Under the pieces are notes generated by a model. It saw nothing but the letters and a program-made list of their open reading frames with translations, made no database searches and was not told the DNA's origin. DNA of 64,000 nucleotides from NCBI RefSeq assembly GCF_034044635.1, contig NZ_JAXCLX010000001.1:1922001-1986000 (forward strand). Direction: 5' to 3'. The first letter of the stretch is position 1, and every line of letters begins with the position of its first letter. Below are positions 44,371-53,874 of the stretch, piece after piece. The position numbers and the translations under genes are program-made. The stretch comes from Dongia rigui (GTDB lineage: Bacteria; Pseudomonadota; Alphaproteobacteria; Dongiales; Dongiaceae).

Positions 44371-44862
44371 ATGACCAGATCGCAGATAAATCTTGAGACG
44401 ATGGTGCGTATTGACCAGACGGCTGGGCTGGTGCGCAATACCGTCCAACAATCCTTCAAGCGTCTCCAATACTGCGTGCTGGCGGACCCCCCGCCAGGAA
44501 TGGGAGGGGACCGCGGGCTGCCGCCAAGTCGTCAAATAGAGCTTTTGAATGCGTCGGCGGAGGCCATTATTCGGTTGTCCAAGCAGCTGCTGAGCAATCT
44601 CTTCTGCATGTGCGAATTGATCTCGCGGCATAGTGACTCAACGCTCGATGTCCAGGCTCGCTTTGCTCATATCCTCAGAAGGCGCCCAGCTGTGGACAAT
44701 CATGATGTCATCGATCTCCAAATGCGGCGGCTGTTGCGATTGCCGATCAACCAAGCGCTGGAGATCGTCTTGGGGGATCTTGAGGCAGCGTGCGCGGAGA
44801 TCAATGAGCGGGTCCATTCGGTGAGCGATTTCGGCATCTTTGATATTGCCGAGGTGTCGTAA
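44371..44862 (+). CDS. Hypothetical protein between chemoreceptor genes
   Basis: 163 residues, predicted mostly helical (SAEAIIRLSKQLLSNLFCMCELI, INQALEIVLGDLEAACAEINERV). I recognise no family. Codon third positions are less GC-rich than in neighbouring genes, so it may be a young or transferred gene, or not coding at all. An open frame on the minus strand (44638-45027) is no better supported. Confidence 0.4.
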   Translation: MTRSQINLETMVRIDQTAGLVRNTVQQSFKRLQYCVLADPPPGMGGDRGLPPSRQIELLNASAEAIIRLSKQLLSNLFCMCELISRHSDSTLDVQARFAHILRRRPAVDNHDVIDLQMRRLLRLPINQALEIVLGDLEAACAEINERVHSVSDFGIFDIAEVS

Positions 44863-45097
44863 CGGCCCCCGATTTGGCAGAGGTCCGGTGGTTGCCTTGC
44901 TGGAGGCGATACCGCGGTTGACATGCAGGATCATATTGGTCCCCTGCCGGATTAAAGTCCCTAGGACTGGCCGGATCGTCAAAGTTGCATAACAGCGTTG
45001 CGTAGGCCGCCTGATCTTGGCCGCCAAAGCTTACCCCTTTTTTACCGGTCGCGGCCCAACATGGCGCAACACTGCCAGGCGTCGAAAGGGCTGCATC

Positions 45098-47131
45098 ATG
45101 AATGGGGGGTTATTTCAGAACCTCAAAATCTCCACCAAGATCTTGATCGGCTTTGCCGTCGTGCTGGTCATTCTGGCCATCGTCGCCGGCACCGGCATCC
45201 TCGCCCTCTCCCGCACCTCGAGCGATCTCGCGCGCTATGTCGACGCGGTGGACCTTTTCGGAGATTCCGCCAATACGGAGCGCGATCTGCTGGAACTGAA
45301 AGCCCATGTCGATGCCTATGCCCAGACCGGCACGGGCGCCGGCGACACGACGCATGTCGAAGCCGCACAGGAACTGGAAAAGAAGATCGCCGAGGATATT
45401 GCTGACGGCATCGCCCATGCGACAAATGACGAGGAACGCGCCGCGCTGACGGCGATGGGCGAAAAATTGAAGGCCATCGGTACGGATTTCAAGGCCTCGA
45501 CCGAGCTTGAGGTCGCGCGCGAGAAACTGGCGGCCGAGACCTTGTCGGTCGACGGACCCAAGCTGGTTGAATCGACGGAGAACCTGTTGCGCAAGGCGCT
45601 TGGCGCCGGCGATACGGCGACAGCACTTGCCGCCACGGATGCCCTGAGTGCCGCGATGACGGCTCGCCTCAATATCAACCTGATGCTTGACCGGCGCGAG
45701 GTCGGGGCGGCCGATGCCGCGGAGACGGCACTCACCAAGGTCGCCGCTGTGGTGGCAGGTCTTGACTCCAAGGCCGCCGGTGAAGGCTTTGCCGGCGAAA
45801 TTGCGGCGGTGAAGGAACTGGTGCCGGCCTATCGCGCCGCGTTCGAGACGGGCCGCGGGATTGACCGCAAGATCGAAGCCCTGGTTGATGGCGAGGTCGC
45901 CAAGGCCAGTGCCGCGATCATCGACGATGCCGAAGCCGTCAAGAGCGACGCAGCCGCCGAGGAAAGCCGCATCGCCAGCGAAATCACGCAAGTCGTCCAT
46001 AGCAGCAAATGGACCGCAATCCTGTTCAGCGGTGCGGGTTTCATCGGCGGGTTGATCGTCGCCTTTGCCATTGGGCGCGGCATTTCCACACCTGTGATGA
46101 CACTGGCGCGCACCATGCTGACATTGGCCGGCGGCAACCGTGATGTCGCCATCGCTGGTACAGCGCGCAAGGATGAAGTGGGCGACATGGCCAAGGCACT
46201 GCTCGTCTTCAAGAGCAATCTTGACGAGACGGAAAGGTTGCGCCTGGACGGCGAGGCGGCGAAGGCACGCGCCGAAGCCGAACGCAAAGCCGCGATGCTG
46301 CGCTTGGCCGATCAGTTCGAGGCCAGTGTCGGGCATGTGGTCACCGCGGTTACCGATGCCGCCCGGGAAATGCAAGGCACGGCCCAGCAATTGTCGGCAA
46401 CGGCCGAAGAAACCGCGCAGCAATCGACCGTGGTATCCGCGGCGGCCACCGAGTTGACGCAGAACATCGAGACGGTGGCGTCGGCCACCGAAGAACTCAC
46501 CGCCTCGGTCGCCGAGATCAGCAATCAGGTCCTGGAATCGAACCGCGTCGTCACGTTGGCGGTCAAGCAATCAGAGACGAGCAATGCCCAGATGCAGGCG
46601 CTGGCCGATGCCGCCGCGCGGATCGGCACCGTGGTGACGCTCATCAACGACATCGCCAGCCAGACCAATCTGCTGGCGCTCAACGCCACAATCGAGGCGG
46701 CCCGCGCCGGTGAGGCCGGTAAGGGCTTTGCCGTGGTGGCGTCCGAAGTGAAGACCCTGGCGACGCAGACGGCCAAGGCCACCGACGAGATCGGCGACCA
46801 AGTGCGCAGCATCCAGCAATCAGCCGAGAGTTCCGGCTCGGCAATCGCCGCCATCAACGGCACGATCGCGCGGGTGAGCGATATCTCCGCGGCCATCGCC
46901 TCGGCCGTCGAGGAACAGAGCGCCGCCACCCAGGAGATCTCGCGCAATGTGCAGGAAGCGGCCAACGGCACCGGCGAGGTATCGGGCAATATCAGCGGTG
47001 TGACATTGGCCTCGCAGCACACCAGTGCCGCATCAAGCCAGATGCTCAGCGCCGCCACGGCCCTGTCACGTAACGGCACGGCGCTGCGCCAGGAAGTCGA
47101 CGGGTTCCTGCGCGCCGTTCGCGGCATGTAA
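45098..47131 (+). CDS. Transmembrane methyl-accepting chemotaxis protein, HBM-like sensor
   Basis: 677 residues from the ATG at 45098 (GAAAGGG upstream). One N-terminal span ([23 protein letters not shown]), a long all-helical periplasmic region of about 270 residues as in HBM sensors, a second span ([20 protein letters not shown]), a HAMP domain ([26 protein letters not shown] ... [14 protein letters not shown]) and the signalling domain with [23 protein letters not shown]. It should convert binding of small molecules outside the cell into CheA control. A decayed 3' copy of another chemoreceptor follows at once. Confidence 0.93.
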   Translation: MNGGLFQNLKISTKILIGFAVVLVILAIVAGTGILALSRTSSDLARYVDAVDLFGDSANTERDLLELKAHVDAYAQTGTGAGDTTHVEAAQELEKKIAEDIADGIAHATNDEERAALTAMGEKLKAIGTDFKASTELEVAREKLAAETLSVDGPKLVESTENLLRKALGAGDTATALAATDALSAAMTARLNINLMLDRREVGAADAAETALTKVAAVVAGLDSKAAGEGFAGEIAAVKELVPAYRAAFETGRGIDRKIEALVDGEVAKASAAIIDDAEAVKSDAAAEESRIASEITQVVHSSKWTAILFSGAGFIGGLIVAFAIGRGISTPVMTLARTMLTLAGGNRDVAIAGTARKDEVGDMAKALLVFKSNLDETERLRLDGEAAKARAEAERKAAMLRLADQFEASVGHVVTAVTDAAREMQGTAQQLSATAEETAQQSTVVSAAATELTQNIETVASATEELTASVAEISNQVLESNRVVTLAVKQSETSNAQMQALADAAARIGTVVTLINDIASQTNLLALNATIEAARAGEAGKGFAVVASEVKTLATQTAKATDEIGDQVRSIQQSAESSGSAIAAINGTIARVSDISAAIASAVEEQSAATQEISRNVQEAANGTGEVSGNISGVTLASQHTSAASSQMLSAATALSRNGTALRQEVDGFLRAVRGM

Positions 47132-47140
47132 CGGATGTAA

Positions 47141-47362
47141 CACTACAAGAAATCGAGTTTCAGCGCCTCGATCGCCGGCGCGGTCCAGGGACTATCGACC
47201 GCCACCAAGGAGGTGTCGTCTAACACCGTCGGTGTCATGGCGGCGGCGACAGTTTCCGGCAACTCGTCGGTGGTGGCCCTGAACGAAGCGCAAGCCTTGT
47301 CGGAAAAGACCCAGCAACGGCGCGATAGCGTCGACAAGTTCCTGATGGACGTCCGGGTGATG
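47141..47362 (+). pseudogene. 3' remnant of a third chemoreceptor gene
   Basis: The open frame reads SFSASIAGAVQGLSTATKEV, then SSNTVGVMAAATVSGNSS and LSEKTQQRRDSVDKFLMDVRVM, which lines up with the last 70 residues of the double-PAS receptor at 42819 ([19 protein letters not shown] ... [22 protein letters not shown]). Nothing upstream supplies the rest of the gene; the preceding chemoreceptor ends ten bases earlier. It is therefore the relic of a deletion or recombination between receptor genes. Confidence 0.8.
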
Positions 47363-47412
47363 GTGGACTTTACCATCGCAGGGGCGCCCCGTGATGAAGC
47401 TCTCGAAAAAAA

Positions 47413-48180
47413 CTACTCTGCCTTCAAATCCAGCTTTTCCAGCTGCAGCTGCGCCGCGGCGGCGACGTCGGTCTTCGGGGCTACGGTGAGGACGCGCATG
47501 AAATCCTTGCGCGCCTCTTCCTTCTCGCCGTTCAAGGCATGGAGGCGGCCGCGTTCGAGCAGCGCCTGCGGGAAGTCGGCGGCGATCAGCAAGGCCTGGT
47601 CGAGATTGTCGGCGGCGATATCGAGCTGGCTGAGCGAGATATAGGCCGAGGCACGATAGGCGTAGATGTCCGGGCGGTTGGGGGCGAGGTCGGCGGCTGT
47701 GTTGAGGTCGTCGAGCGCTTCGAAATACATGCCGCTTTCGCCATAGAGCCTGGCGCGGTCGATCAGCAATTCGACATTCTTCGGGCTGAGGGTAATGCCC
47801 TGGTTAAGGTCATGGAGCGCCCGCTGCGTCTTGCCGGCGAGCATCCAGGCATAGGCCGCCTGGCCGAAGACTTCAGAGGCGACGGGCGCCTTCACCTGGG
47901 GCATGGTCTCGGCGATGCGCTCCAGCAGCACACCCGCATCCTCATATTGCTTGAGGCCGATCATGGCCAGGGCCTGGCAGTGCTCGGCTGCATCGCCACC
48001 GCCCTGCTTTTCCCATTGCACGGCGCTTTCCAGCGCATCGGTCGGGTTCTGGTCGACCAGGGCCATGCAGGCGGCATATTGCTGCTCGTTCTCGGCCGAG
48101 GTGAGCTTGTCCTGGGCGTGCGCGGGCTGGGCCAGGATGCCTGCCGCCAAAAGCCCCGCTATAATCACCTGTCGCCGCAT
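47413..48180 (-). CDS. Exported tetratricopeptide-repeat protein
   Basis: 255 residues with a signal peptide (MRRQVIIAGLLAAGILAQPAHAQ) and several TPR units (AAYAWMLAGKTQRALHDLNQGITLSP, ARLYGESGMYFEALDDLNTAADLAP, ASAYISLSQLDIAADNLDQALL, GRLHALNGEKEEARKDFMRVLT). TPR scaffolds bind other proteins; the partner is unknown. It is divergent from the epimerase gene, with start codons about 86 bases apart. Confidence 0.85.
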   Translation of the reverse strand: MRRQVIIAGLLAAGILAQPAHAQDKLTSAENEQQYAACMALVDQNPTDALESAVQWEKQGGGDAAEHCQALAMIGLKQYEDAGVLLERIAETMPQVKAPVASEVFGQAAYAWMLAGKTQRALHDLNQGITLSPKNVELLIDRARLYGESGMYFEALDDLNTAADLAPNRPDIYAYRASAYISLSQLDIAADNLDQALLIAADFPQALLERGRLHALNGEKEEARKDFMRVLTVAPKTDVAAAAQLQLEKLDLKAE

Positions 48181-48266
48181 GGTTGATGTTTCCGCCGCCG
48201 GTTGTTAGGACCGGATTGATGGAATCCCGGGCGATATTTTGCAAGCCCGATCAAGGACAGGTAAAG

Positions 48267-49172
48267 ATGCCAGCAGCAACGACGGCAGTGACGGCAAGGC
48301 AAAGGACGCTGGAAACCGGCCATCTGTTCTGTTTCGGGCTGGGATATTCGGCATTGACCCTGGCCGATCGGCTGTTGGCGCGGGGCTGGCGCGTTTCTGG
48401 CACCTGCCGTGGCACGCAAAAGCAGCAGGCACTGAAGGCGCGCGGCATCGATGCCTATATCTTCGACCGCGCGCATCCGGTTGCTGATCTTGGCGCCAAG
48501 CTTTCGGGGGTGACGGATCTTCTTGCCTCGGTGCCGCCAGATGACGCTGGCGATCCGGTGATCGACATTCATGGCGCCGAGATTGCGCAGATCCGCCATC
48601 TGCACTGGATCGGCTATCTTTCGACCACCGGCGTCTATGGCGATTGCGATGGCGCCTGGGTCGACGAGACAAGCGCGCTGCAGCCCAGTGGTACCCGCGG
48701 CCTGAAGCGATTGAAGGCGGAACAGGCCTGGGCGGCTTTGCCCAATCCAGCGCATCTCTTCCGCCTGGCGGGGATTTACGGTCCCCGTTCCTCGGCGCTC
48801 GATACGGTGCGCGAGGGGCGGGCGCGGCGCGTGGTCAAAGCCGGGCAGGTCTTCAGCCGCATTCACGTCGCGGATATCGCCTCGGTCCTCATCGCCTCGA
48901 TGGCGCGGCCCAACCCCGGGACGGCTTATAACGTCTGCGACGATGATCCGGCGCCACCCGCCGATGTCATTACCTATGCCTGCGAACTTCTGGGTGTAAC
49001 ACCCCCGCCGGTGATGGATTACGCGACCGCCGACCTCAGCCCCATGGCGCGCAGCTTCTATGACGACAACAAGCGCGTGCGCAACGACCGCATCAAGCAG
49101 GAGCTGGGTTTCTCGCTCGCCTTCCCCGATTATCGCATCGGCTTGAGAACGCTGTTCGACGCGGGGTTCTGA
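48267..49172 (+). CDS. NAD(P)-binding epimerase-like protein (YeeZ type)
   Basis: 301 residues from the ATG at 48267, preceded by AAGGACAGG. The Rossmann motif is FCFGLGYSALTLADRLLARGW, and IGYLSTTGVYGDCDGAWVDE together with FRLAGIYGPRSSALDTVR marks the extended-SDR/epimerase family, YeeZ branch. YxxxK of classical SDRs is not conserved at the expected place, which is common in YeeZ. Substrate unknown. The gene ends ten bases before the convergent hydrolase stop. Confidence 0.82.
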   Translation: MPAATTAVTARQRTLETGHLFCFGLGYSALTLADRLLARGWRVSGTCRGTQKQQALKARGIDAYIFDRAHPVADLGAKLSGVTDLLASVPPDDAGDPVIDIHGAEIAQIRHLHWIGYLSTTGVYGDCDGAWVDETSALQPSGTRGLKRLKAEQAWAALPNPAHLFRLAGIYGPRSSALDTVREGRARRVVKAGQVFSRIHVADIASVLIASMARPNPGTAYNVCDDDPAPPADVITYACELLGVTPPPVMDYATADLSPMARSFYDDNKRVRNDRIKQELGFSLAFPDYRIGLRTLFDAGF

Positions 49173-49181
49173 AAGGTCACT

Positions 49182-50105
49182 TTAAGACACATCCTCGATC
49201 GCCAGCATCAGGCGTTCGATGTCTTGGTTGCGCGAGAGGCGATGATCGCCATCCTTGATCAGGCTGACCACGACATCGCGCGAGACCAGCCGGTCGGCAA
49301 GGCGCAGAGAGACGCTGTAGGGCACGTCTTCATCGGCCTGGCCGTGCAGCAGGCGCACGGGCCGGTCGATATGGATGGCGCCACCCAGCAGCAGGTGCCG
49401 GCGCCCATCTTCAATGAGCGCGCGGGTGATGACATAGGGGCTGTCGCTATAGGCGCTGGGCTCTTCGATGCGGCCTTCCGCCATCAGGCGCTGCTGCATG
49501 GCCCCGTCCAAGGTCTGCCACATCAGCTCCTCGGTGAAGTCGGGGGCAGCCGCCAGGCCCACCAGCGCATGGATGCGGTCGGGCCGCGCCAAGGCGCAGA
49601 GCAGCATCAGCCAGCCGCCCATCGACGAGCCGACCAGAATCTGCGGTCCTTCGGTCAGGCGGTCGACCACGGCAAGCGCGTCATCACGCCAGGCGCCGAT
49701 GGTGCCGTCGGTGAAGCTGCCGGAGGATTGGCCATGGCCGCGATAGTCGAATCGCACAAAGGCGCGACCTGTTGCGGCGCAATAGGCATCGAGCGCCATC
49801 GCCTTGGTCCCGGTCATGTCGGAGGCGAATCCGCCCAGAAAAATAATGCCCGGTGGCGCTGCCCGCGTGTTTATTCCATCGGCCGTGCGGTCATTGGCGG
49901 CAAGATTGCGGCGGTGATAGGCGAGGTATCCGCCCGCAGGCAGCGGCAATCTTTGGGCTTCGGCGTGGATTGGCACCATCACGCGATCGTGGCTGGCCGT
50001 GAGGATTGCTTTTGGCGGCGACACTTGCAATCCAGCGCCGGTCACTGATAATGGTTGCCGCCCAAATGAACTGACGGGCTTCTGAGGGTTCTTAATGGAC
50101 TGCAT
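49182..50105 (-). CDS. Alpha/beta hydrolase, serine hydrolase family
   Basis: 307 residues from the ATG at 50105 (GGAGAG about 12 bases upstream; the open frame reaches 50144, and an ATG at 49979 would start at the conserved domain). The nucleophile elbow is LVGSSMGGW, the acid is in HGQADEDVPYS, and the His is in DGDHRLSRNQD, with FDYRGHGQSSG before the elbow. The pattern fits ABHD10-like/BD-FAE-type carboxylesterases or thioesterases. It is divergent from the glycosyltransferase gene, the start codons being only 25 bases apart. Confidence 0.85.
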   Translation of the reverse strand: MQSIKNPQKPVSSFGRQPLSVTGAGLQVSPPKAILTASHDRVMVPIHAEAQRLPLPAGGYLAYHRRNLAANDRTADGINTRAAPPGIIFLGGFASDMTGTKAMALDAYCAATGRAFVRFDYRGHGQSSGSFTDGTIGAWRDDALAVVDRLTEGPQILVGSSMGGWLMLLCALARPDRIHALVGLAAAPDFTEELMWQTLDGAMQQRLMAEGRIEEPSAYSDSPYVITRALIEDGRRHLLLGGAIHIDRPVRLLHGQADEDVPYSVSLRLADRLVSRDVVVSLIKDGDHRLSRNQDIERLMLAIEDVS

Positions 50106-50130
50106 CGGCGAAGCTCTCCGCGGATAAGAG

Positions 50131-51333
50131 ATGTCAATCGACACCGTTTCCGAACCCCCTGTCTACACCAGCCCTGCTGCGGATCGAAAGGTACCTGCTG
50201 TTTTGCAATTGGTGCCTTATTTCGACGCCGGTGGCGCCTCGCGCCTGGCACTGGAATTCGCCGGGGCGGTAACGGCGGCGGGCGGGCGGGCCTATCTGGG
50301 CTACGAGCAGGCGTTGGTTTCGACCCATGAGCTGCCGCGCTATGGTGTGAAACCCATCGAGACGAAGCTCGCCAGCCGCAACCCGGTGACGACCTTCAAC
50401 GTGACGCGCCGTGTCGCCCGCGTGGTCACCGAAAACAATATCGAGATCATCCACGCGCAGAGTGCCAGCCTCGCCGTCATCGGCCATGGCGCCGCCAAGA
50501 AATCCGGCGCGCGCCTGGTCACGACCTTTCACGACGGCCCTTCCAGCGTGCAGGCGCTGTCGAAGAAAAGCCTCGCCGCATTCGCCGAATCCGACCTTGT
50601 CATCACGCTGTCGCATGCGACGGCCGAAGAGATCGCCCGCGCCATCCCCAGCCTTGGCAACCGCCTTAGCGTCGTCCCCTATGGCATCGACCTGACACGC
50701 TTCGACCCGGCACAAGTGACGGCACCGCGCGTCGTGCAGCTGGCCAATCAGTGGCGCGTGCCGGACGATCTGCCGGTCATCATGGCGCCGGCCGAATTCA
50801 CCCGCAGCAAGGGGCAGTCGCTGTTGCTGGAGGCCCTGGCACTCATTCGCGATCTCGACCTCAGATGCATCCTGGTGGGGCCGGAGAATGACGGCGGCGC
50901 CTATCGGGCGCAGCTCCAAAAGGAAGTCGTCCTGCACCAGTTGCAGGACCGCGTGCTGATCGCCGAAGAGGTGAAGGACATGGCGGCCGCCCTGATGCTG
51001 GCTGACCTCATCGTCGCGCCCTATCTGGAGCCAGCCACCTATAACCGCGTCATCATCGAGGCGCAGGCCCTGGGCCGGCCGGTGGTCGCCAGCGACTTTG
51101 CCAATGCGCGGGAAGTCCTGGACGGCTCCTCCATGGCCTGGCTGGTGCCCCCCAGCGACGCCATGGCGCTGGGCTGGGCCATTCGCGACGCACTCTCCCT
51201 GCCGCTCGACGAGCGGCAGGCGCGGACCGGCCAGGTCATCGACAATGTCCGCCAGCGCGCCGACCGCGTGACCATGACTGACAGCATTCTGTCACTTTAT
51301 GGTCATCTGACCAGCGCCGACCAGGCCGCCTGA
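50131..51333 (+). CDS. GT4-family glycosyltransferase
   Basis: 400-residue GT-B enzyme. The N-terminal acceptor domain begins VLQLVPYFDAGGASRLALEFAGA and the donor domain contains RLSVVPYGIDLTRFDP, APAEFTRSKGQSLLLEAL, ILVGPEND and the E-x7-E-type motif in YNRVIIEAQALGRPVVASDFANAREVL. Together with kdsB this points to LPS or exopolysaccharide assembly, but it stands alone, with no neighbouring glycan genes, so the acceptor is unknown. Confidence 0.88.
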   Translation: MSIDTVSEPPVYTSPAADRKVPAVLQLVPYFDAGGASRLALEFAGAVTAAGGRAYLGYEQALVSTHELPRYGVKPIETKLASRNPVTTFNVTRRVARVVTENNIEIIHAQSASLAVIGHGAAKKSGARLVTTFHDGPSSVQALSKKSLAAFAESDLVITLSHATAEEIARAIPSLGNRLSVVPYGIDLTRFDPAQVTAPRVVQLANQWRVPDDLPVIMAPAEFTRSKGQSLLLEALALIRDLDLRCILVGPENDGGAYRAQLQKEVVLHQLQDRVLIAEEVKDMAAALMLADLIVAPYLEPATYNRVIIEAQALGRPVVASDFANAREVLDGSSMAWLVPPSDAMALGWAIRDALSLPLDERQARTGQVIDNVRQRADRVTMTDSILSLYGHLTSADQAA

Positions 51334-51355
51334 TCCGCCGTCTTAAGACTTCTTT

Positions 51356-52210
51356 TCACGCCCGCGGCACCTTCGGCGTTACCCGCGCCCGCATGAAGGC
51401 CATGTAAGCCTCCTCCGAGGTCTCGCGGCGTGCCTTCACCAAGGGAACGATGTCGTCGGTCGCGATGTAGCGCAGGCGATCCGTGGGATCCGTCGCCGCC
51501 CCATAGATTACCGCCGCGACCTCCTCTGAGGTCGCGGTGGCGCGTTGAGCACGCAGCTTCGCAAACAAATCATGCGCCGCGGTGACGAAGGGCGCGTAGT
51601 CGGGAATCCTCTTGGCGCCGGCCGCTTCGGCACCGCTGCGTACACCGAATTTGGTCGCCGTCACGCCACCCGGCTCGACGATCTTCACGGCAATGCCGAG
51701 ATCGGCCAATTCGTAGGAAAGGGCTTCCGAAAAGCCTTCAAGCGCGAATTTCGAGGCACAATAGAGCGAGATCATCGGCAGCGTGAAAACGCCGGCGCCC
51801 GACCCGATATTGACGATGCAGCCCGCACGGTTCTGGCGGAAATGCGGCAGAATCGCCCGCGTCACATCCATCATTCCGAAGACATTGACGTTGAATTGGG
51901 CCAGCATCTTCTCGCGCGTCGTTTCCTCGAAAATGCCGAATGCGCCGAAGCCGGCATTGTTCACCAGCACGTCGATGCGGCCGAACCGCGCGATCCCATC
52001 TGCAAGCGCCGCTTCAGTGCTGCGAGGGTCCTCGACGTCAAGGCGCGTGACCAGCGTATTGGCAAGATCGGCAAGGCCGGGATCATCGGCCGGATTGCGC
52101 ATGGTGGCGATGACGTTCCAGCCCTGGCCGGCAAAATGGCGCGCCGTGGCGGCGCCGAAGCCACTGGAACATCCCGTGATCAGCACGGTCTTCGAGCTAG
52201 GCTGGGACAT
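51356..52210 (-). CDS. Classical SDR oxidoreductase
   Basis: 284 residues from the ATG at 52210. Complete SDR motifs: TGCSSGFG for cofactor binding, NNAGFGAFG, the catalytic Ser in NIGSGAG, and YCASK (YxxxK) before FALEGFSEALSYELADLGIAVKIVEPGGVTA. The frame continues upstream of 52210 without SDR character. Divergent from a LysR gene about 105 bases away, which probably regulates it. Substrate unknown. Confidence 0.9.
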   Translation of the reverse strand: MSQPSSKTVLITGCSSGFGAATARHFAGQGWNVIATMRNPADDPGLADLANTLVTRLDVEDPRSTEAALADGIARFGRIDVLVNNAGFGAFGIFEETTREKMLAQFNVNVFGMMDVTRAILPHFRQNRAGCIVNIGSGAGVFTLPMISLYCASKFALEGFSEALSYELADLGIAVKIVEPGGVTATKFGVRSGAEAAGAKRIPDYAPFVTAAHDLFAKLRAQRATATSEEVAAVIYGAATDPTDRLRYIATDDIVPLVKARRETSEEAYMAFMRARVTPKVPRA

Positions 52211-52284
52211 GGTCTTAACTTCCTCATCTGGCAGAGCGATGCGCTCTATATGAGGCTGTCGGATTGTTGTGTTAAGATCGACAA

Positions 52285-52304
52285 TCATGCACGTACTCAT
52301 GCAC
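52285..52304. promoter_or_regulatory. TCATGCAC direct repeat upstream of LysR gene
   Basis: Two copies of TCATGCAC separated by GTAC, eleven bases before the LysR start codon and inside the divergent promoter region shared with the SDR gene. It may be a regulator site, although LysR proteins normally bind T-N11-A dyads rather than direct repeats. Confidence 0.4.
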
Positions 52305-52315
52305 AGATCAGAACA

Positions 52316-53227
52316 ATGACTCCGTCGCTCCACGAATTGAGCGCGTTGAGTGCGGTCGCCACCCATCGCAGCTTCCGCCGGGCAGCCAGCGCCCTCAACA
52401 TCTCGCCCTCTTCCCTCAGTCATGCCGTGGCGAATCTGGAGCGGCAGCTGGGCATCCGCATCTTCAACCGCACGACCCGCAGCGTGTCGCTGACCGAAGC
52501 TGGGGCTGCGTTCCTGCGCCGCGTCGAACCGGCCTTGGCGGTGATCGCCGAGGCGGTCGAGACGGTGAACCAATTCCGCGACACGCCGGCAGGGCTGCTG
52601 CGCCTCAACGGGTCGGAAGGTGCGTTCGAGCGTGCCCTGCCCCTCATCCTGTCTTTCATGGCACGATATCCTGACATGCGCGTCGACATGGTGAGCGAGG
52701 GCCGCATGATCGACATCGTGGCGGAAGGCTTCGATGCCGGGCTGCGCCTGGCCGAGGCGGTGCCGCAGGAGATGGTGTCGGTCCCGGTCGGTGAAGCGGA
52801 GGAATTTGCCGTGGTCGCGACGCCGGACTATTTCGCCAAACACGGCAAGCCAAAGGTACCTGGCGATCTTTTCACCCATGACTGCCTGCGCTCGCGCATG
52901 GCGAGCGGCGGTGTCAGCCGCTGGGAGTTCGAACGCAAGGGCGAGGAATTCCGGCTCGACCCACCGGGCCGGCTCATGATGGGCAGCCATGGCCTGACCC
53001 TGCGCGCGGCGCGTGCCGGGGCGGGTCTTGCCTATGTCACCTACCGCGCGGCGGCGGAGGATCTGAAAGCCAAGCGGCTGGTGCGGGTGCTGGCCGATTG
53101 GACGCCACCCTTCCCTGGGATCTGCCTTTATTATCCGCGCCAGAAGCTCCCCTCAGCGGGGCTGAAGGCCTTTATCGACCACTGCCGGACGGCGCAGCGC
53201 GGGCGTCAGAAATCCAAATCCGCGTAA
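52316..53227 (+). CDS. LysR-family regulator
   Basis: 303 residues from the ATG at 52316. The winged helix reads LHELSALSAVATHRSFRRAASALNISPSSLSHAVANLERQLGIRIFNRTTRSVSLTE, and the effector domain shows the PecT/AaeR-like pattern (LLRLNGSEGAFERALPLILSFMARYPDMRVDMV, GFDAGLRL, VPVGEAEEFAVVATPDYFAKHG). Divergent from the SDR gene. Its 3' end overlaps the convergent FzlA-like gene by 22 bases. Confidence 0.92.
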   Translation: MTPSLHELSALSAVATHRSFRRAASALNISPSSLSHAVANLERQLGIRIFNRTTRSVSLTEAGAAFLRRVEPALAVIAEAVETVNQFRDTPAGLLRLNGSEGAFERALPLILSFMARYPDMRVDMVSEGRMIDIVAEGFDAGLRLAEAVPQEMVSVPVGEAEEFAVVATPDYFAKHGKPKVPGDLFTHDCLRSRMASGGVSRWEFERKGEEFRLDPPGRLMMGSHGLTLRAARAGAGLAYVTYRAAAEDLKAKRLVRVLADWTPPFPGICLYYPRQKLPSAGLKAFIDHCRTAQRGRQKSKSA

Positions 53228-53874
53228 TGGGGCGGCGGCTGGGTGCCGGGCCAGGTGTCGGCGAGGATCTGACGGAAACTGGGGCGGGATTTGACCCGGG
53301 CGTACCATTCCGCCGCCTCGCGGTGCTGGTCCCAGGCGACGTCGCCCAGGTAATCGATCGCCGAGATCTGTGCCGCGGCGGCGATGTCGGCCAGGCTGAA
53401 ATCATCGCCCGCCAGCCAGTTGCGCCGGTCGGAGAGCCAGGAAATATAGTCGAGATGAACGCGGATATTGGCTTTCCCCGCGCGGATGGCGCCGGAATCC
53501 GGTCCGCCCTGGCCGAGGAGGCGCTTCACCATCTTTTCATGGAGCAGATTCTGCGTCACTTCGCGCTCGAACTTGCCGTCGAACCAGGCGACGAGGCGCC
53601 GGACCTCGGCACGGTGTGCCGGGCTGCGGCCCAGCAGCGGGCCTTCGACATAGGCTTCTTCGAGATACTCGCCAATGGCATAGGCGCCGGCGATCACGGC
53701 ACCGTTTTCCTCGACCAGGATCGGCGTCTCGCAGGCGGGGTTGAGGGCAAGCAGCCCCTCACGCCGCTCCCACGGCTTTTCGGCGATGGGATCGAAGTCG
53801 AGCTTCTTTTCGCGCAACTGGATGCGCACGCGGCGCGATTGCGGTTGAAGCGAGAAGTGGTGCAGCGAACGCAT
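53206..53874 (-). CDS. fzlA: GST-fold protein, FzlA-like
   Basis: 222 residues with a thioredoxin-like N-terminal domain (LHHFSLQPQSRRVRIQLREKKLDF) and an all-helical GST C-terminal domain (NWLAGDDFSLADIAAAAQISAIDYLGDV). The C-terminal tail PPPHYADLDF is, as I recall, the conserved tail of FzlA, the FtsZ-binding division protein of Caulobacter and other alphaproteobacteria, which curves FtsZ filaments and sets constriction rate. A catalytic glutathione residue is not obvious. If this is FzlA it acts at the division site rather than in detoxification. The 3' end overlaps the LysR gene. Confidence 0.75.
   Translation of the reverse strand: MRSLHHFSLQPQSRRVRIQLREKKLDFDPIAEKPWERREGLLALNPACETPILVEENGAVIAGAYAIGEYLEEAYVEGPLLGRSPAHRAEVRRLVAWFDGKFEREVTQNLLHEKMVKRLLGQGGPDSGAIRAGKANIRVHLDYISWLSDRRNWLAGDDFSLADIAAAAQISAIDYLGDVAWDQHREAAEWYARVKSRPSFRQILADTWPGTQPPPHYADLDF

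Noticed and set aside
45110-46570. 486-codon open frame opposite the transmembrane chemoreceptor
   Set aside because: Antisense shadow; the plus-strand gene has spans, HAMP and signalling domain.
47363-47644. Rest of the open frame following the chemoreceptor relic
   Set aside because: Past residue 50 it runs antisense into the TPR gene and is Ser/Ala-rich noise; only the first part is MCP-derived.
51545-52315. Upstream extension of the LysR frame
   Set aside because: Antisense to the SDR gene. The conserved winged helix begins right after the ATG at 52316.
52211-52990. Upstream extension of the SDR frame at 51356
   Set aside because: This part overlaps the LysR gene antisense and has no SDR character; the SDR starts at 52210.
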